This document shows, in pieces, positions 34,417 to 43,449 of a stretch of DNA of 64,000 bases. The stretch covers positions 372,001-436,000 of the forward strand of contig CBDCAI010000003.1 in NCBI GenBank assembly GCA_965213845.1. Reading direction: 5' to 3'. The notes under the pieces are model-generated. The model saw only the letters and a list, made by a program, of their open reading frames with translations, had not been told where the DNA came from and did not search any database. This DNA is from JBBROS01 sp965213845 (GTDB taxonomy: Bacteria; Pseudomonadota; Alphaproteobacteria; Acetobacterales; Acetobacteraceae). A program made the translations under genes and the position numbers. Within the stretch, counting starts at the first letter, position 1. The number at the start of each line of letters is the position of its first letter.

Positions 34417-36498
34417 ATGAGATGGCAGGCGGGAGCTTGGCAGGCGGGTCCACAGGCGGACCTGTCGCGCCTGCCCGTCAGCATCGACCTCCGCGGCATC
34501 AGCGTGGCCGAGGGCGTCCGCGCAGCGCTCGCCATCGCCGCCGTCATGCTGTTGAACGAGGCGTTCGACCTGCCGCTGCTGACCGAGGCGGCGGTCGGCG
34601 CCCTGCTCACCTGCCTCGGCGACGTCGGCGGCCCGATGCGCCGCCGCATCCCCGCCCTGCTCGCCTTCGCCGCCATCGGCGCCGGCGTCACCGCGGGCTT
34701 CGGCCTGCTGCGGCCCATGGGCCTGCCCGTCGTCGTCCCGCTGGCGACCGCCGCCATCCTGCTGTTCAGCATGGCCCGGGTCTGGGGCCCCGCCGCCATG
34801 CAGGTCGGCAACCTCCTGGTCGTCGTGACCGTGCTGTCGCTGGACAACGTCGAGTCGCCCCACATCGCGTTGGAGCTCGGCGGCCTGTTCGGCGCCGGCA
34901 GCCTCTGGGCCCTGCTGCTGACCATGGTCATCTGGCGCATCCACCCCTACCGCCCCGCCCGGCGGGCGCTGGCCGAGGTCTTCCGGCGGCTCGGCGCCCT
35001 GGTGGCCGAACTGGTGCCGCTGCTGGAGGGCGAGGACCCGGCCCGATGGGCCGAGCACGCCCGCGCCCATCGCCGCCACGTGCGCGACGGCATCGAGGCA
35101 GCCCGCGTGCTCGTGCTGGACACCGTCCGCATCCGCGGCGGCGGCAGCGTGCGCGCCAACCAGTCCGTCATCCAGATGGAGGCCGCCGACCAGTTGTTCG
35201 GCGTCCTGATCGCCCTGTCGGACGTGCTGGAGCATGCCGGGCCCGAGACCCGGGCCGCCGCCGCCCAGGCCCTGCCGGCCCTGCGCCTGCTGCTGGCCGC
35301 CATCGCCGACGCCACCGCCCATGACCACGCGGTCGACCAGCCCGAGGTCCGGGCCATGGCCGGGCGGCTGCTGGATGCCTTTGCCGCGACGGAGTCGGCC
35401 CCGGCGCTGGCCGGGCTCGGCAAGGCCATCGCGACCCGTGTCCGCATCGCCCTGCTGCTGACCACGCCCGACGGGCTGCTGCCCGGGCGCGACGGCACGG
35501 ATGGCGGGGCAGCGCTGTGGGAACGCGTGCTGACGCCGCTGCGGGCCAACCTCAGCTGGGCCTCGCCCATCCTGCGGCATGCGCTGCGGGCCGGGGCCGT
35601 CGCCGGCCCGGCCCTTGCCTTCACCCTGTCGGTCGGCGACGCCTATGCGCACTGGTTCACCATCACGCTGGTCATGACGCTGCAGCCCTTCTTCGCCACC
35701 ACGTGGCAGAAGGCGCTGGAACGCAGCCTCGGCACCGTGCTGGGCGGCGTCGCGGCCGCGGCCATCGCCACCGTCGTGCACTCGCCGCTGGCCACCGCCG
35801 TCGTCCTGGCCCCGCTCGCCATCGCCGCCTTCGCCACCCGCGCGGTCAGCTTCGGCCTGTTCATGGTCTTCCTCACGCCCATGGTCGTGCTGCTCAGCGA
35901 GCTGGGGCGGCCCGGGGCAAGCGAGTTCGTCATCGCCGCCGCCCGGGCCGCCTATACCGTCGCCGGCGGCACGCTGGCCGTGCTCGCCAACCTGGTGCTG
36001 TGGCCGAGCTGGGAGCCGGTCCGCATCCGCCAGGCCATGCGGGACGCCATCCAGGCCCACGCCGCCTATGCCGACATGGAGCTGGGCGCACTGATCGACC
36101 CGGCCTCCAGCTCCCCGATCCGGCTCGAGATGGTCCGCCGCGCCGCCGGCCTGTCCAGCAACACGCTGGAAACCGCCCTGAACCGCGCCCTGCAGGAGCC
36201 CCGGCAGAAAGCCCGGCAGGATGCCGAGACCGCCATGCTGGTCGACGCCGCCCTGCGCCGCCTCGCCGGCCGCCTGCTCGCCCTGCAGCACGACCCCGCC
36301 CAGGCCGGCGACGACAAGGCTCGGCTTGCCGCCTGGCGCACCTGGCTCGCCGACGCCCTCGCCGCCCTGGCCGACCACCACGCCCTGCCCGCCACGGCGC
36401 CGCCCGAACGCGACCACCCCGCCTTCGGCCGCATGGCCCGCCAGATCGAGCTGATCGCCGGCGCGCTCGACACCAAGGCGGCCTGGGCACAGGCATGA
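34417..36498 (+). CDS. FUSC family membrane protein
   Basis: A 693-residue protein with two membrane blocks: residues ~25-165 (ALAIAAVMLLNEAFDLPLL; RIPALLAFAAIGAGVTAGFGLL; VVVPLATAAILLFSM) and ~385-520 (AGAVAGPALAFTLSVGDAYAHWFTITLVMTLQP; TVLGGVAAAAIATVVHSPLATAVVLAPLA), each followed by a long soluble part. This is the FUSC/YccS/AaeB arrangement; relatives export aromatic acids or other small molecules. WQKALERSLGTVLGG is the family's best-conserved stretch. The substrate is unknown. No partner membrane fusion protein is encoded next to it. Confidence 0.85.
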   Translation: MRWQAGAWQAGPQADLSRLPVSIDLRGISVAEGVRAALAIAAVMLLNEAFDLPLLTEAAVGALLTCLGDVGGPMRRRIPALLAFAAIGAGVTAGFGLLRPMGLPVVVPLATAAILLFSMARVWGPAAMQVGNLLVVVTVLSLDNVESPHIALELGGLFGAGSLWALLLTMVIWRIHPYRPARRALAEVFRRLGALVAELVPLLEGEDPARWAEHARAHRRHVRDGIEAARVLVLDTVRIRGGGSVRANQSVIQMEAADQLFGVLIALSDVLEHAGPETRAAAAQALPALRLLLAAIADATAHDHAVDQPEVRAMAGRLLDAFAATESAPALAGLGKAIATRVRIALLLTTPDGLLPGRDGTDGGAALWERVLTPLRANLSWASPILRHALRAGAVAGPALAFTLSVGDAYAHWFTITLVMTLQPFFATTWQKALERSLGTVLGGVAAAAIATVVHSPLATAVVLAPLAIAAFATRAVSFGLFMVFLTPMVVLLSELGRPGASEFVIAAARAAYTVAGGTLAVLANLVLWPSWEPVRIRQAMRDAIQAHAAYADMELGALIDPASSSPIRLEMVRRAAGLSSNTLETALNRALQEPRQKARQDAETAMLVDAALRRLAGRLLALQHDPAQAGDDKARLAAWRTWLADALAALADHHALPATAPPERDHPAFGRMARQIELIAGALDTKAAWAQA

Positions 36499-36607
36499 AC
36501 ACGGATTGGATGACGACCGACAATGGTCGCGCCGGTATCTCTCAGCTTACTCCGATGACCACATTGTTCCGCGCCCTCCCTTGCGAGAGTGTTGGGTCAG
36601 GCCCGTC

Positions 36608-37777
36608 TCATGCAGCCGGCGCCACCCGCGCCAAAGGCCGCACCGTCAGCAGCCCCGCACCCCCCACCGCCGCCATCAGCAGGAACACCAGCCCGCCCCA
36701 ACCGGCATAGAGCTGCCCTGTCAACCACACCAGCACGCCCGTCGCGCCCGAGAACCCCAGCGCGGACATGACGGTCTGCGCCATCCCCGCCCGGGCCGCC
36801 GGCAGGCGCTGCAGCACCATCATCGTCGACAGATGCTGGCAGGCGAAGGTAGCCGCGTGCAGGAACTGCAGCACGGCCAGCGCCCGCCAGTCCGTCACGA
36901 AGGCCAGCGCCGTCCAGCGGACCAGGCACGCGCCGGCCGCCACCGCCGTCAGCCGCGCCGGGCCCAGCCGCTGTACCAGCTCCGCCCCCCACAGGAACAA
37001 CGCGATCTCTGCCACGATCCCCTCGGCGATCAGCAGCCCGATCGTGCCGTCCGCGAGCCCCGCCGCGCGCCAGTGCAGCGGGGCGAAAGAATAATACGCG
37101 GCATGCGACCCCTGGATCAGCGCGGTCGCCACCAGCGCGAGCCGGAATGCCGGCTGCCGGAAGGGTCCCGCGGGATCACGCCCCGAAACACCTCGGGCGG
37201 CCGGCCGGGCTGCCGCGTCCGGCAACCCGGTCGCGGCCAGGGCCGCCGCGGCGTAGCCCGTCACCAGCAGCGCCGGCACCACGCCGCTGCCCGTCCGAGC
37301 CAGCAGCGCCCCGGCCCCGGCCGTCGCCACCATGTAGGCGATCGAGCCCCAGACCCTGGTGCGCCCATACCGCAGGCGCCCCGCCGCGGCCAAGGCCAGC
37401 GTCAGCGCATCGGTCAACGGTGCCAACAGAGCAGACGCCATCCCCAGCAGGGCCGTGGCCACCAGCAGCGCGTCCACCCCGCCCAGCCGCGGCAGCGCGG
37501 CGGCGGCGATGGCGGCCAGCGCTGCCGCCACCGCCAGGACCCGCCTGCGATGCCCGAGCCGGTCGGCGACCCAGCCGCCGCCGGGCACCCCGGCCACGCG
37601 CAACAGGGTCGCGACCCCCAGCACGAACCCGATCTCCGAGGGCGAGAGGCCCCGGTCCGCGAACCACAGCGGCAGATAGGCGGAATGGATCGCGCCCGCC
37701 GCGAAGATCGCCGCCAGCACCAGCCCGACCCGGCTGCTGTCCGACCCCGATCCCCCGCCGAGGCCCGGGCGCGTCAC
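36608..37777 (-). CDS. MFS transporter, 3-phenylpropionate-carrier-like
   Basis: A 389-residue twelve-helix permease of the PPP/HcaT and LacY-like branch of the major facilitator superfamily. FAAGAIHSAYLPLWFADRGLSPSEIGFVLG at the N-terminus, RYGRTRVWGSIAYMVATAGAG near residue 135 and HAAYYSFAPLHWRAAGL near 225 are typical for this branch. Substrate unproven. The GTG start overlaps the sufE stop (GTGA), which is an odd pairing for a sulfur transfer protein. Confidence 0.85.
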   Translation of the reverse strand: MTRPGLGGGSGSDSSRVGLVLAAIFAAGAIHSAYLPLWFADRGLSPSEIGFVLGVATLLRVAGVPGGGWVADRLGHRRRVLAVAAALAAIAAAALPRLGGVDALLVATALLGMASALLAPLTDALTLALAAAGRLRYGRTRVWGSIAYMVATAGAGALLARTGSGVVPALLVTGYAAAALAATGLPDAAARPAARGVSGRDPAGPFRQPAFRLALVATALIQGSHAAYYSFAPLHWRAAGLADGTIGLLIAEGIVAEIALFLWGAELVQRLGPARLTAVAAGACLVRWTALAFVTDWRALAVLQFLHAATFACQHLSTMMVLQRLPAARAGMAQTVMSALGFSGATGVLVWLTGQLYAGWGGLVFLLMAAVGGAGLLTVRPLARVAPAA

Positions 37778-38232
37778 CCCACGGCCAGGCAGGCCTGGGC
37801 GGCGTCACGGATGCGCCGGGCCATGGAGGCGATGCCGTTGCCGCGGTTGGCCGAAAGCGCCTCCAGCAGACCGAGGTCGCGCAGGAACACGGGGTCGGTC
37901 GCCAGGACCTCGGCCGGGGTCCGTCCGGAATAGACCCGCAGCAGCAGCGCCACGAGGCCCGATACGATGGCGGCGTCGGAGGCGCCGGCCAGCATCATGC
38001 GGCCGTCCCGCATTGTCGCCTCCATCCATACCTGGCTTTGGCAGCCCGGCACGCGGTGCGTGTCGTCCTGCCATTCCGGCGGGAAGGGCGGCAGCTTGCG
38101 GCCGAGATCGATGATGAACTGGTAGCGGTCCATCCAGTCGTCGAACACGTCCAGCTCGTCCTGGATGGCGGAGATGGCCTCGGCCGCGCTGGCGTCCTGG
38201 GGGTCGACGAAGGGGGCGGGCATCCGCCGCAT
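37774..38232 (-). CDS. sufE: Cysteine desulfuration protein SufE
   Basis: A 152-residue sulfur acceptor that takes persulfide from a cysteine desulfurase (SufS) for Fe-S cluster assembly. The acceptor cysteine is in HRVPGCQSQVWMEA (about residue 63); YQFIIDLGRKLPPFP precedes it and YSGRTPAEVL follows. I start at ATG 38232 (MRRMPAPFVDP); ATG 38223 is also possible, and the longer frame to 38271 adds an unconserved stretch. Not next to other suf genes. Confidence 0.9.
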   Translation of the reverse strand: MRRMPAPFVDPQDASAAEAISAIQDELDVFDDWMDRYQFIIDLGRKLPPFPPEWQDDTHRVPGCQSQVWMEATMRDGRMMLAGASDAAIVSGLVALLLRVYSGRTPAEVLATDPVFLRDLGLLEALSANRGNGIASMARRIRDAAQACLAVG

Positions 38233-38312
38233 GTGCGGCCCGCCGGCAGGGCCGTCAAGGTCCGGAGCCACCGAACCCGGACGACCGGCGCTGGGCCAAC
38301 CCCGAAACGCAA

Positions 38313-38338
38313 ACGGCCCCGCTTCGCAGCGGGGCCGT
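38313..38338 (-). terminator. Rho-independent-like terminator of the lipoprotein gene
   Basis: ACGGCCCCGCT-TCGC-AGCGGGGCCGT is an 11-bp perfect stem with a 4-nt loop. Read on the minus strand it is followed by TTTGCGTTT, so it looks like a genuine terminator for the gene at 38383. Confidence 0.8.
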
Positions 38339-38357
38339 CAGGAGACTGAAATCTAGC

Positions 38358-38376
38358 CCGGCACCATCGGTGCCGG
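38358..38376 (-). terminator. Second hairpin just after the lipoprotein stop
   Basis: CCGGCACC-ATC-GGTGCCGG forms an 8-bp stem with a 3-nt loop, 6 bp beyond the stop codon, ahead of the terminator at 38313. The pair may stabilise the 3' end. Confidence 0.55.
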
Positions 38377-38382
38377 ACGGGA

Positions 38383-38778
38383 TCAGGCCTTGGTCAGGGC
38401 GTAGTGGTAGCTGCACTTGCCCTTCATGGCCATCAGGTCGAGCCCGCTGCCGGAGGCGGTGCCGCTGACGCTGCTCATGTGGCGCGTCATCGACGTCACG
38501 GCGCCATCCGGGCCGACCGTCGCCTTGACGCCCATCAGCGAGAACGCGCTGTTCTTGACGCGAACCGTCTGGGCACGCGTCATCTTGGCGCAACCCTTCG
38601 GGGCGTCGGCGGCCAGGTCGGCCATGCCCTTGTACATCCCGTCGATCGGGCCGGTCATCGCAGGCGCCATCGGCGCGGGTGCGGGGGCCATCGCCATCGG
38701 CGGGGGCGGCGGCGGGTTGCTGGCGCAGCCGACGACCGTTCCGGCCATGAGTAGTGCAGTGATAAGCTTAATACGCAT
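38383..38778 (-). CDS. Small predicted lipoprotein of unknown function
   Basis: A 131-residue protein with a lipoprotein signal (KLITALLMAGTVVGCAS; lipobox VVGC), a Pro/Met/Ala-rich linker (NPPPPPPMAMAPAPAPM) and a compact domain with two cysteines, KGCAKM and KGKCSYHYALTKA, which may pair in the periplasm. No family recognised. It has its own terminator and a 62-bp space after hslU's start-distal side, so it is probably monocistronic. Confidence 0.75.
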   Translation of the reverse strand: MRIKLITALLMAGTVVGCASNPPPPPPMAMAPAPAPMAPAMTGPIDGMYKGMADLAADAPKGCAKMTRAQTVRVKNSAFSLMGVKATVGPDGAVTSMTRHMSSVSGTASGSGLDLMAMKGKCSYHYALTKA

Positions 38779-38840
38779 CGAGGCGTCTCCTGGTGGGAAT
38801 CAGACAGCAGCAGGAACATGCCACGGCCAAGGGCATCCGC

Positions 38841-40160
38841 CTACAGTATGAATCGACTCAGGTCACCTTTTGCGGCGAGCGGTGCCACACGCTCGTTCAC
38901 ATAAGCGGCATCGACCGTGACCCGTTCGCCCCCCCGATCGGTCGCCGTGAAGCTCACCTCCTCCAGCAGCCGCTCCAGCACCGTCGCCAGCCGCCGGGCG
39001 CCGATGTTCTCGACACGGTCGTTGATGCTCGCCGCCAGGTCCGCCAAAGCGTCGATCGCGTCCTCGGTGAAATCGAGGCTCACACCCTCCGTCGCCATCA
39101 GCGCCGCATACTGCTTGATCAGGCTGTGCTCGGGCTCCGTCAGGATGCGCCGCAGATCGTCGCGCGACAACGGCGCCAGCTCCACCCGGATCGGCAGCCG
39201 GCCCTGCAGCTCCGGCAGCAGGTCCGACGGCTTGGCCAGGTGGAACGCGCCCGAGGCGATGAACAGCACGTGGTCGGTCTTCACCGGGCCGTACTTCGTC
39301 GAGACCGTCGTGCCCTCGATCAACGGCAGCAGGTCGCGCTGCACCCCTTCGCGGGAGACGTCGCCGCCGCGGAAGCCGCCCTCGCTGCTGCGGGCGCAGA
39401 CCTTGTCGATCTCGTCGAGGAAGACGATGCCGTTCTGCTCGGCATGCGAGACCGCGTCCTTGGTCAGCTGGTCGGTGTCCAGCAGCCGGTCCGCCTCCTC
39501 GCGCTCCAGCGCGGTCCGGGCGGCGGCCACGGGCATGCGCTTGCGCTGCTCCTTGCGGCCGAACATGCCCTTCATCATCTCGCTCAGGTTGACCATCTGG
39601 GCAGGCGGCATGCCCGGCAGGTCGATCTGGCCCATCGGCGAACCGGCAGGCTCGCTCAGCCCGACCTCGACCTCCTTGTCCTCCAGCTCGCCCGCCCGCA
39701 GCATGCGGCGGAACTTGCTCCGCGTGTCCGCGCTCGCGCCCTCGCCCACCAACGCCGTCACCAACCGGTCCTCGGCGCCCAGCTCCGCCTTCGCCTGCAC
39801 GTCCTTGCGGCTGCTCTCGCGCAGCATCGTGATGCTGGCCTCCACCAGGTCGCGCACGATGCTGTCCACGTCGCGGCCCACGTAGCCGACCTCGGTGAAC
39901 TTGGTCGCCTCCACCTTGATGAACGGCGCCTGCGCCAGCCGGGCCAGCCGGCGCGCGATTTCCGTCTTGCCGCAGCCGGTCGGCCCGATCATCAGGATGT
40001 TCTTCGGCACGACCTCGTCCCGCATCGCGGGCGGCAGCTGCTGCCGGCGCCAGCGGTTCCGCAGCGCGATGGCCACGGCCCGCTTGGCGTCGTTCTGGCC
40101 CACGATGAACCGGTCGAGCTCGCCCACGATCTCCCGCGGGGTCAGGGTCGGAACGTCCAC
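38841..40160 (-). CDS. hslU: ATP-dependent protease ATPase subunit HslU
   Basis: A 439-residue AAA+ unfoldase that feeds HslV. Walker A ILMIGPTGCGKTEIARRLA is near residue 56, the I-domain in the middle is charged and variable, Walker B is NGIVFLDEIDKV near 248 and the C-terminus ends SRFIL, which docks into HslV. PTLTPREIVGELDRFIVGQNDAKRAVAIALRNRWRR is the standard N-terminus. It starts one base after the hslV stop. Confidence 0.97.
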   Translation of the reverse strand: MDVPTLTPREIVGELDRFIVGQNDAKRAVAIALRNRWRRQQLPPAMRDEVVPKNILMIGPTGCGKTEIARRLARLAQAPFIKVEATKFTEVGYVGRDVDSIVRDLVEASITMLRESSRKDVQAKAELGAEDRLVTALVGEGASADTRSKFRRMLRAGELEDKEVEVGLSEPAGSPMGQIDLPGMPPAQMVNLSEMMKGMFGRKEQRKRMPVAAARTALEREEADRLLDTDQLTKDAVSHAEQNGIVFLDEIDKVCARSSEGGFRGGDVSREGVQRDLLPLIEGTTVSTKYGPVKTDHVLFIASGAFHLAKPSDLLPELQGRLPIRVELAPLSRDDLRRILTEPEHSLIKQYAALMATEGVSLDFTEDAIDALADLAASINDRVENIGARRLATVLERLLEEVSFTATDRGGERVTVDAAYVNERVAPLAAKGDLSRFIL

Positions 40161-40161
40161 G

Positions 40162-40722
40162 TCAGAGGGTCTCCACGATCACGGAATGGTTGGTGTACAC
40201 GCAGATGTCGCCGGCGATCCGCATGGCCCGGCGCGCGATCTCCTCGGCACCCAGCCCCTCGATCCCCATCAGCGCCCGCGCTGCCGCCAGGGCGTAGTTG
40301 CCGCCGGACCCGATGGCGATCACCCCGTCCTCCGGCTCCAGCACGTCGCCGTTGCCGGTCAGCGTGTAGCTGTGCTGCCCGTCCGCCACCGCCATCATCG
40401 CCTCCAGCCGCCGCAGGTAGCGGTCGGTGCGCCAATCCTTGGCCAGCTCGACGCAGGCCCGCTCCAGCTGGTTCGGGAACCGCTCCAGCTTCGCCTCCAG
40501 CCGCTCCAGCAAGGTGAACGCGTCCGCCGTCGCCCCGGCGAACCCGGCCAGCACCGCGCCGCCCGACCCGATCCGGCGCACCTTGCGCGCATTGCCCTTG
40601 ATGACCGTCTGCCCCAGCGTGACCTGGCCGTCCCCGGCCATCGCCACCTGTCCCTCCCGCCTGACGCACAGGATCGTCGTCCCATGCCAGCCGATGGGGT
40701 CGCCCGGATTCGATGTCTGCAT
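40162..40722 (-). CDS. hslV: ATP-dependent protease proteolytic subunit HslV
   Basis: A 186-residue threonine peptidase forming the double hexamer cut chamber. The catalytic threonine is in GWHGTTILCVRREG (about residue 15; the propeptide before it is removed). VAMAGDGQVTLGQTVIKGNARKVRRI and AIGSGGNYALAAARAL are diagnostic. I use ATG 40722 (MQTSNPGDPIGWHG); the frame to 40797 is not conserved. The 137-bp gap to hisB should hold both divergent promoters. Confidence 0.96.
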   Translation of the reverse strand: MQTSNPGDPIGWHGTTILCVRREGQVAMAGDGQVTLGQTVIKGNARKVRRIGSGGAVLAGFAGATADAFTLLERLEAKLERFPNQLERACVELAKDWRTDRYLRRLEAMMAVADGQHSYTLTGNGDVLEPEDGVIAIGSGGNYALAAARALMGIEGLGAEEIARRAMRIAGDICVYTNHSVIVETL

Positions 40723-40859
40723 GATGACGCCGAAGTGGGAAGCCGGACCGGTCTGCACAAGACTTAGGCAAACCTTCATCCTTCGCGACAGCCCCACCCA
40801 GCTGACCCCAACGCAACCCCGGGTGGCACGATGGGCAAGTTTGGGCTATCAGCCCGCCC

Positions 40860-41462
40860 ATGGCCCAAGACGCGCCCCGGACCGCCACCCTTACCCGCAC
40901 GACGTCGGAAACCGCCATCACCCTCCGGCTTGTGCTGGACGGCACGGGGCAGGCCCGAATCGCGACCGGGATCGGCTTCCTCGACCACATGCTGACGGCC
41001 CTGGCCCGCCACGCGCTGTTCGATCTCGACGTCGAGGCCAAGGGCGACCTGCACATCGACGACCACCACACGACCGAGGATGTCGGCATCGTCCTCGGCC
41101 AGGCGCTGACCCAGGCGCTGGGCGACAAGCGCGGCATCCGGCGCTACGGCCACGCAGTCGTGCCCATGGACGAGGCGCTCGTCGACGCGGCCCTGGACCT
41201 CTCGGGCCGCCCGTTTCTCGCCTGGTCCGTCGCGTTCCACCCCGGCAAGGTCGGCACGATGGACACCGAGCTGTTCCAGGAGTTCTTCCGCGCCTTCGCC
41301 ATGAACGCGCTGATGACGCTGCACGTCACCCAGCGCGCCGGCACCAACGCCCACCATGTGGCCGAGGCCTGCTTCAAGGCGGTCGCCCGCGCGCTGCGGG
41401 CCGCGACGGAGTCGGACCCCCGCGCCGCCGGCGTCGTCCCGTCCACCAAGGGCAGCCTCTGA
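40860..41462 (+). CDS. hisB: Imidazoleglycerol-phosphate dehydratase
   Basis: A 200-residue manganese enzyme catalysing step six of histidine synthesis. The metal-binding histidine clusters GFLDHMLTALARHA, HIDDHHTTEDVGI and TNAHHVAEACFKA are all present. It is the monofunctional form without the phosphatase domain. First gene of the his cluster, placed next to hslV as is common in alphaproteobacteria. Confidence 0.97.
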   Translation: MAQDAPRTATLTRTTSETAITLRLVLDGTGQARIATGIGFLDHMLTALARHALFDLDVEAKGDLHIDDHHTTEDVGIVLGQALTQALGDKRGIRRYGHAVVPMDEALVDAALDLSGRPFLAWSVAFHPGKVGTMDTELFQEFFRAFAMNALMTLHVTQRAGTNAHHVAEACFKAVARALRAATESDPRAAGVVPSTKGSL

Positions 41463-41463
41463 C

Positions 41464-42099
41464 ATGAAGGTCGCCGTCGTCGACTACGGCAGCGGCAACC
41501 TGGCCTCGGCGTCCCGCGCCCTGGCCCAAGCGGCCCTGCAGGCTGGCATCGACGCCACGGTCGAGGTCACGTCCGACCCGGCGCAGGTAGCCGCCGCCGA
41601 TCGCGTGGTGTTGCCGGGCCAGGGCGCCTTCGCCGACTGCGCTGAGGGCCTGGCCGCCGTGCCCGGCCTGCGCGACGCCATCCTGGCCAGCGTCGCCGCC
41701 GGCCGCCCGTTCCTCGGCATCTGCGTCGGCATGCAGCTGATGGCCGACCGCGGCCTCGAGCACCGCACCACCGCTGGCTTCGGCTGGATCCCCGGCGACG
41801 TGGCCGAGATGCCGGCCGCCGGCCTCCGCCTGCCGCAGATGGGCTGGAACGCGCTCGACTTCACCCCCGGTGCCCACCCCCTGCTGGACGGCGTCGAACC
41901 CGGCGACCACGCCTACTTCGTCCACAGCTACGCACTGCGTGCCGCCCATCCGGCCGACGTCGTCGCCACCACCGAATACGGCGGCCCCATCGCCGCGATC
42001 GTCGCCCGCGACAACCGCGCCGGCACCCAGTTCCACGTCGAGAAGAGCCAGGGCGTCGGGCTGCGCATCCTGGGGAACTACCTCCGTTGGCGCCCGTGA
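41464..42099 (+). CDS. hisH: Imidazole glycerol phosphate synthase glutaminase subunit
   Basis: A 211-residue class I glutamine amidotransferase supplying ammonia to HisF. The nucleophile is in FLGICVGMQLM (about residue 84), with histidine and glutamate in TQFHVEKSQGVGLRIL (about 187). VAVVDYGSGNLAS is the usual N-terminus. Starts 1 bp after the hisB stop. A GNAT gene lies between it and hisA. Confidence 0.97.
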   Translation: MKVAVVDYGSGNLASASRALAQAALQAGIDATVEVTSDPAQVAAADRVVLPGQGAFADCAEGLAAVPGLRDAILASVAAGRPFLGICVGMQLMADRGLEHRTTAGFGWIPGDVAEMPAAGLRLPQMGWNALDFTPGAHPLLDGVEPGDHAYFVHSYALRAAHPADVVATTEYGGPIAAIVARDNRAGTQFHVEKSQGVGLRILGNYLRWRP

Positions 42100-42644
42100 A
42101 GGAGGCGCCGGCCCATAGCCTGCAGGTGGAGCGCGTGCCGGAGCTGCCGGACGACGACCTGCAGTCGCTGTGCGAGGCCGCGGACGCCGCCATCCTGGAA
42201 GGCGGCGGCTTCGGCTGGATCAAGTCGCCCGGCCGCCTGGCGCTCGAGCGCTACTTCCGCGGCGTGCTCCTGGTCCCCGAGCGCGAGCTGTTCGTCGCCC
42301 GGCTCGACGGCATCATCGTCGGCAGCGCCCAGCTCGTCCGCCCGCCGCGCAACAACGAGGCGCAGGCCTTCGCCGCCGCACTCATGCATGCCTTCGTCGC
42401 TCCCTATGCCCGCGGCCACGGCCTCGCGACCCTGCTGACCACCCGCGTGGAGGACGGCGCCCGCGCCCTCGGCTACCAGGTGCTCAACCTCGACGTGCGT
42501 GAGACGCAGGAGGCGGCGATCCGCCTGTATGAGCGCCTGGGCTACACGCGCTGGGGCGAACACCCCGCCTATGCCCGCGTCACCGGCCGAACCGTGCGCG
42601 GCTATTTCTTCCACAAGCTGCTGCAGGCGGACCGGAAGGGCTGA
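42096..42644 (+). CDS. GNAT family N-acetyltransferase
   Basis: A 182-residue acetyltransferase. The acetyl-CoA loop is AFVAPYARGHGLATLLTTRVE (Q/RxxGxG/A), followed by LNLDVRETQEAAIRLYERLGYTRWGEHPAYA. I choose GTG 42096, which overlaps the hisH stop (GTGA), over the TTG nine bases upstream. Acyl acceptor unknown. Its tight place between hisH and hisA (its stop overlaps the hisA start) shows co-expression but not a histidine role. Confidence 0.88.
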   Translation: MKEAPAHSLQVERVPELPDDDLQSLCEAADAAILEGGGFGWIKSPGRLALERYFRGVLLVPERELFVARLDGIIVGSAQLVRPPRNNEAQAFAAALMHAFVAPYARGHGLATLLTTRVEDGARALGYQVLNLDVRETQEAAIRLYERLGYTRWGEHPAYARVTGRTVRGYFFHKLLQADRKG

Positions 42645-43378
42645 TGCGCCTCTATCCCGCGATCGACCTGAAGGACGGCGCCTGCGTGCGCCTGCGCCGG
42701 GGCGAGATGGACCAGGCGACCGTCTACTCCGACGATCCCGGCGCCCAGGCCCGCGCCTGGCAGGACGCCGGGTGCGAGTGGCTGCACGTGGTCGACCTGA
42801 ACGGCGCCTTCGCCGGCCGCCCGGTGAACGCGCCCGCCGTCGCCGCCATCCTCGCCGCCGCCACCGTCCCTGTGCAGCTGGGCGGTGGCATCCGCGACAT
42901 GCCGGGCATCGCCCGCTGGCTGCAGGCGGGGATCAGCCGGGTCATCCTGGGCAGCGCCGCGCTGAAGACCCCGGCCTTGGTGCACGAGGCCTGCCGCGCC
43001 TTCCCGGGTCGCATCGCGGTCGGCATCGATGCGCGCGACGGCATGGTCGCGACCGAAGGCTGGGCCGAGACCTCCACCACCAGCGCTGCCGAGCTGGCGT
43101 TGCGGTTCGAGGATTCCGGCGTCGCGGCCATCATCTACACCGACATCGCCCGCGACGGCATGCTGGGCGGCCTGAACCTCGACGCGACTCGGGCGCTGGC
43201 CGACCGGCTCCGCACCCCGGTCATCGCCAGCGGCGGCGTCGGCACGCTGGACGACCTGCGCGCCCTGCTGGGTACGGCGAAGGCGGCGAAGGGCAGCATC
43301 GACGGGGTGATCGTCGGCCGCGCCCTGTACGACGGCCGGGTCGATCTGGCGGCGGCCCTGGCATTGCTGCGCGGATGA
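42644..43378 (+). CDS. hisA: ProFAR isomerase (HisA)
   Basis: A 244-residue half-repeat TIM barrel that opens the ribose ring in the fourth step of histidine synthesis. The two phosphate-binding repeats show: QLGGGIRDMPG and ASGGVGTLDDL; catalytic aspartates are in YPAIDLKDGACVRL and IIYTDIARDGMLGG. Start overlaps the GNAT stop (TGATG). Confidence 0.97.
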   Translation: MRLYPAIDLKDGACVRLRRGEMDQATVYSDDPGAQARAWQDAGCEWLHVVDLNGAFAGRPVNAPAVAAILAAATVPVQLGGGIRDMPGIARWLQAGISRVILGSAALKTPALVHEACRAFPGRIAVGIDARDGMVATEGWAETSTTSAAELALRFEDSGVAAIIYTDIARDGMLGGLNLDATRALADRLRTPVIASGGVGTLDDLRALLGTAKAAKGSIDGVIVGRALYDGRVDLAAALALLRG

Positions 43379-43449
43379 CTGGGAGATACGTCTAGACGAT
43401 TCCCAGCCATGCGGGCCCGGTGCTTGCAACCGGGCACGGGCGGCGGTTT

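Noticed and set aside
34417..36498. FUSC protein as part of a fusaric-acid-type efflux operon
   Set aside because: No membrane fusion protein or LysR regulator is adjacent; only the membrane protein itself is supported.
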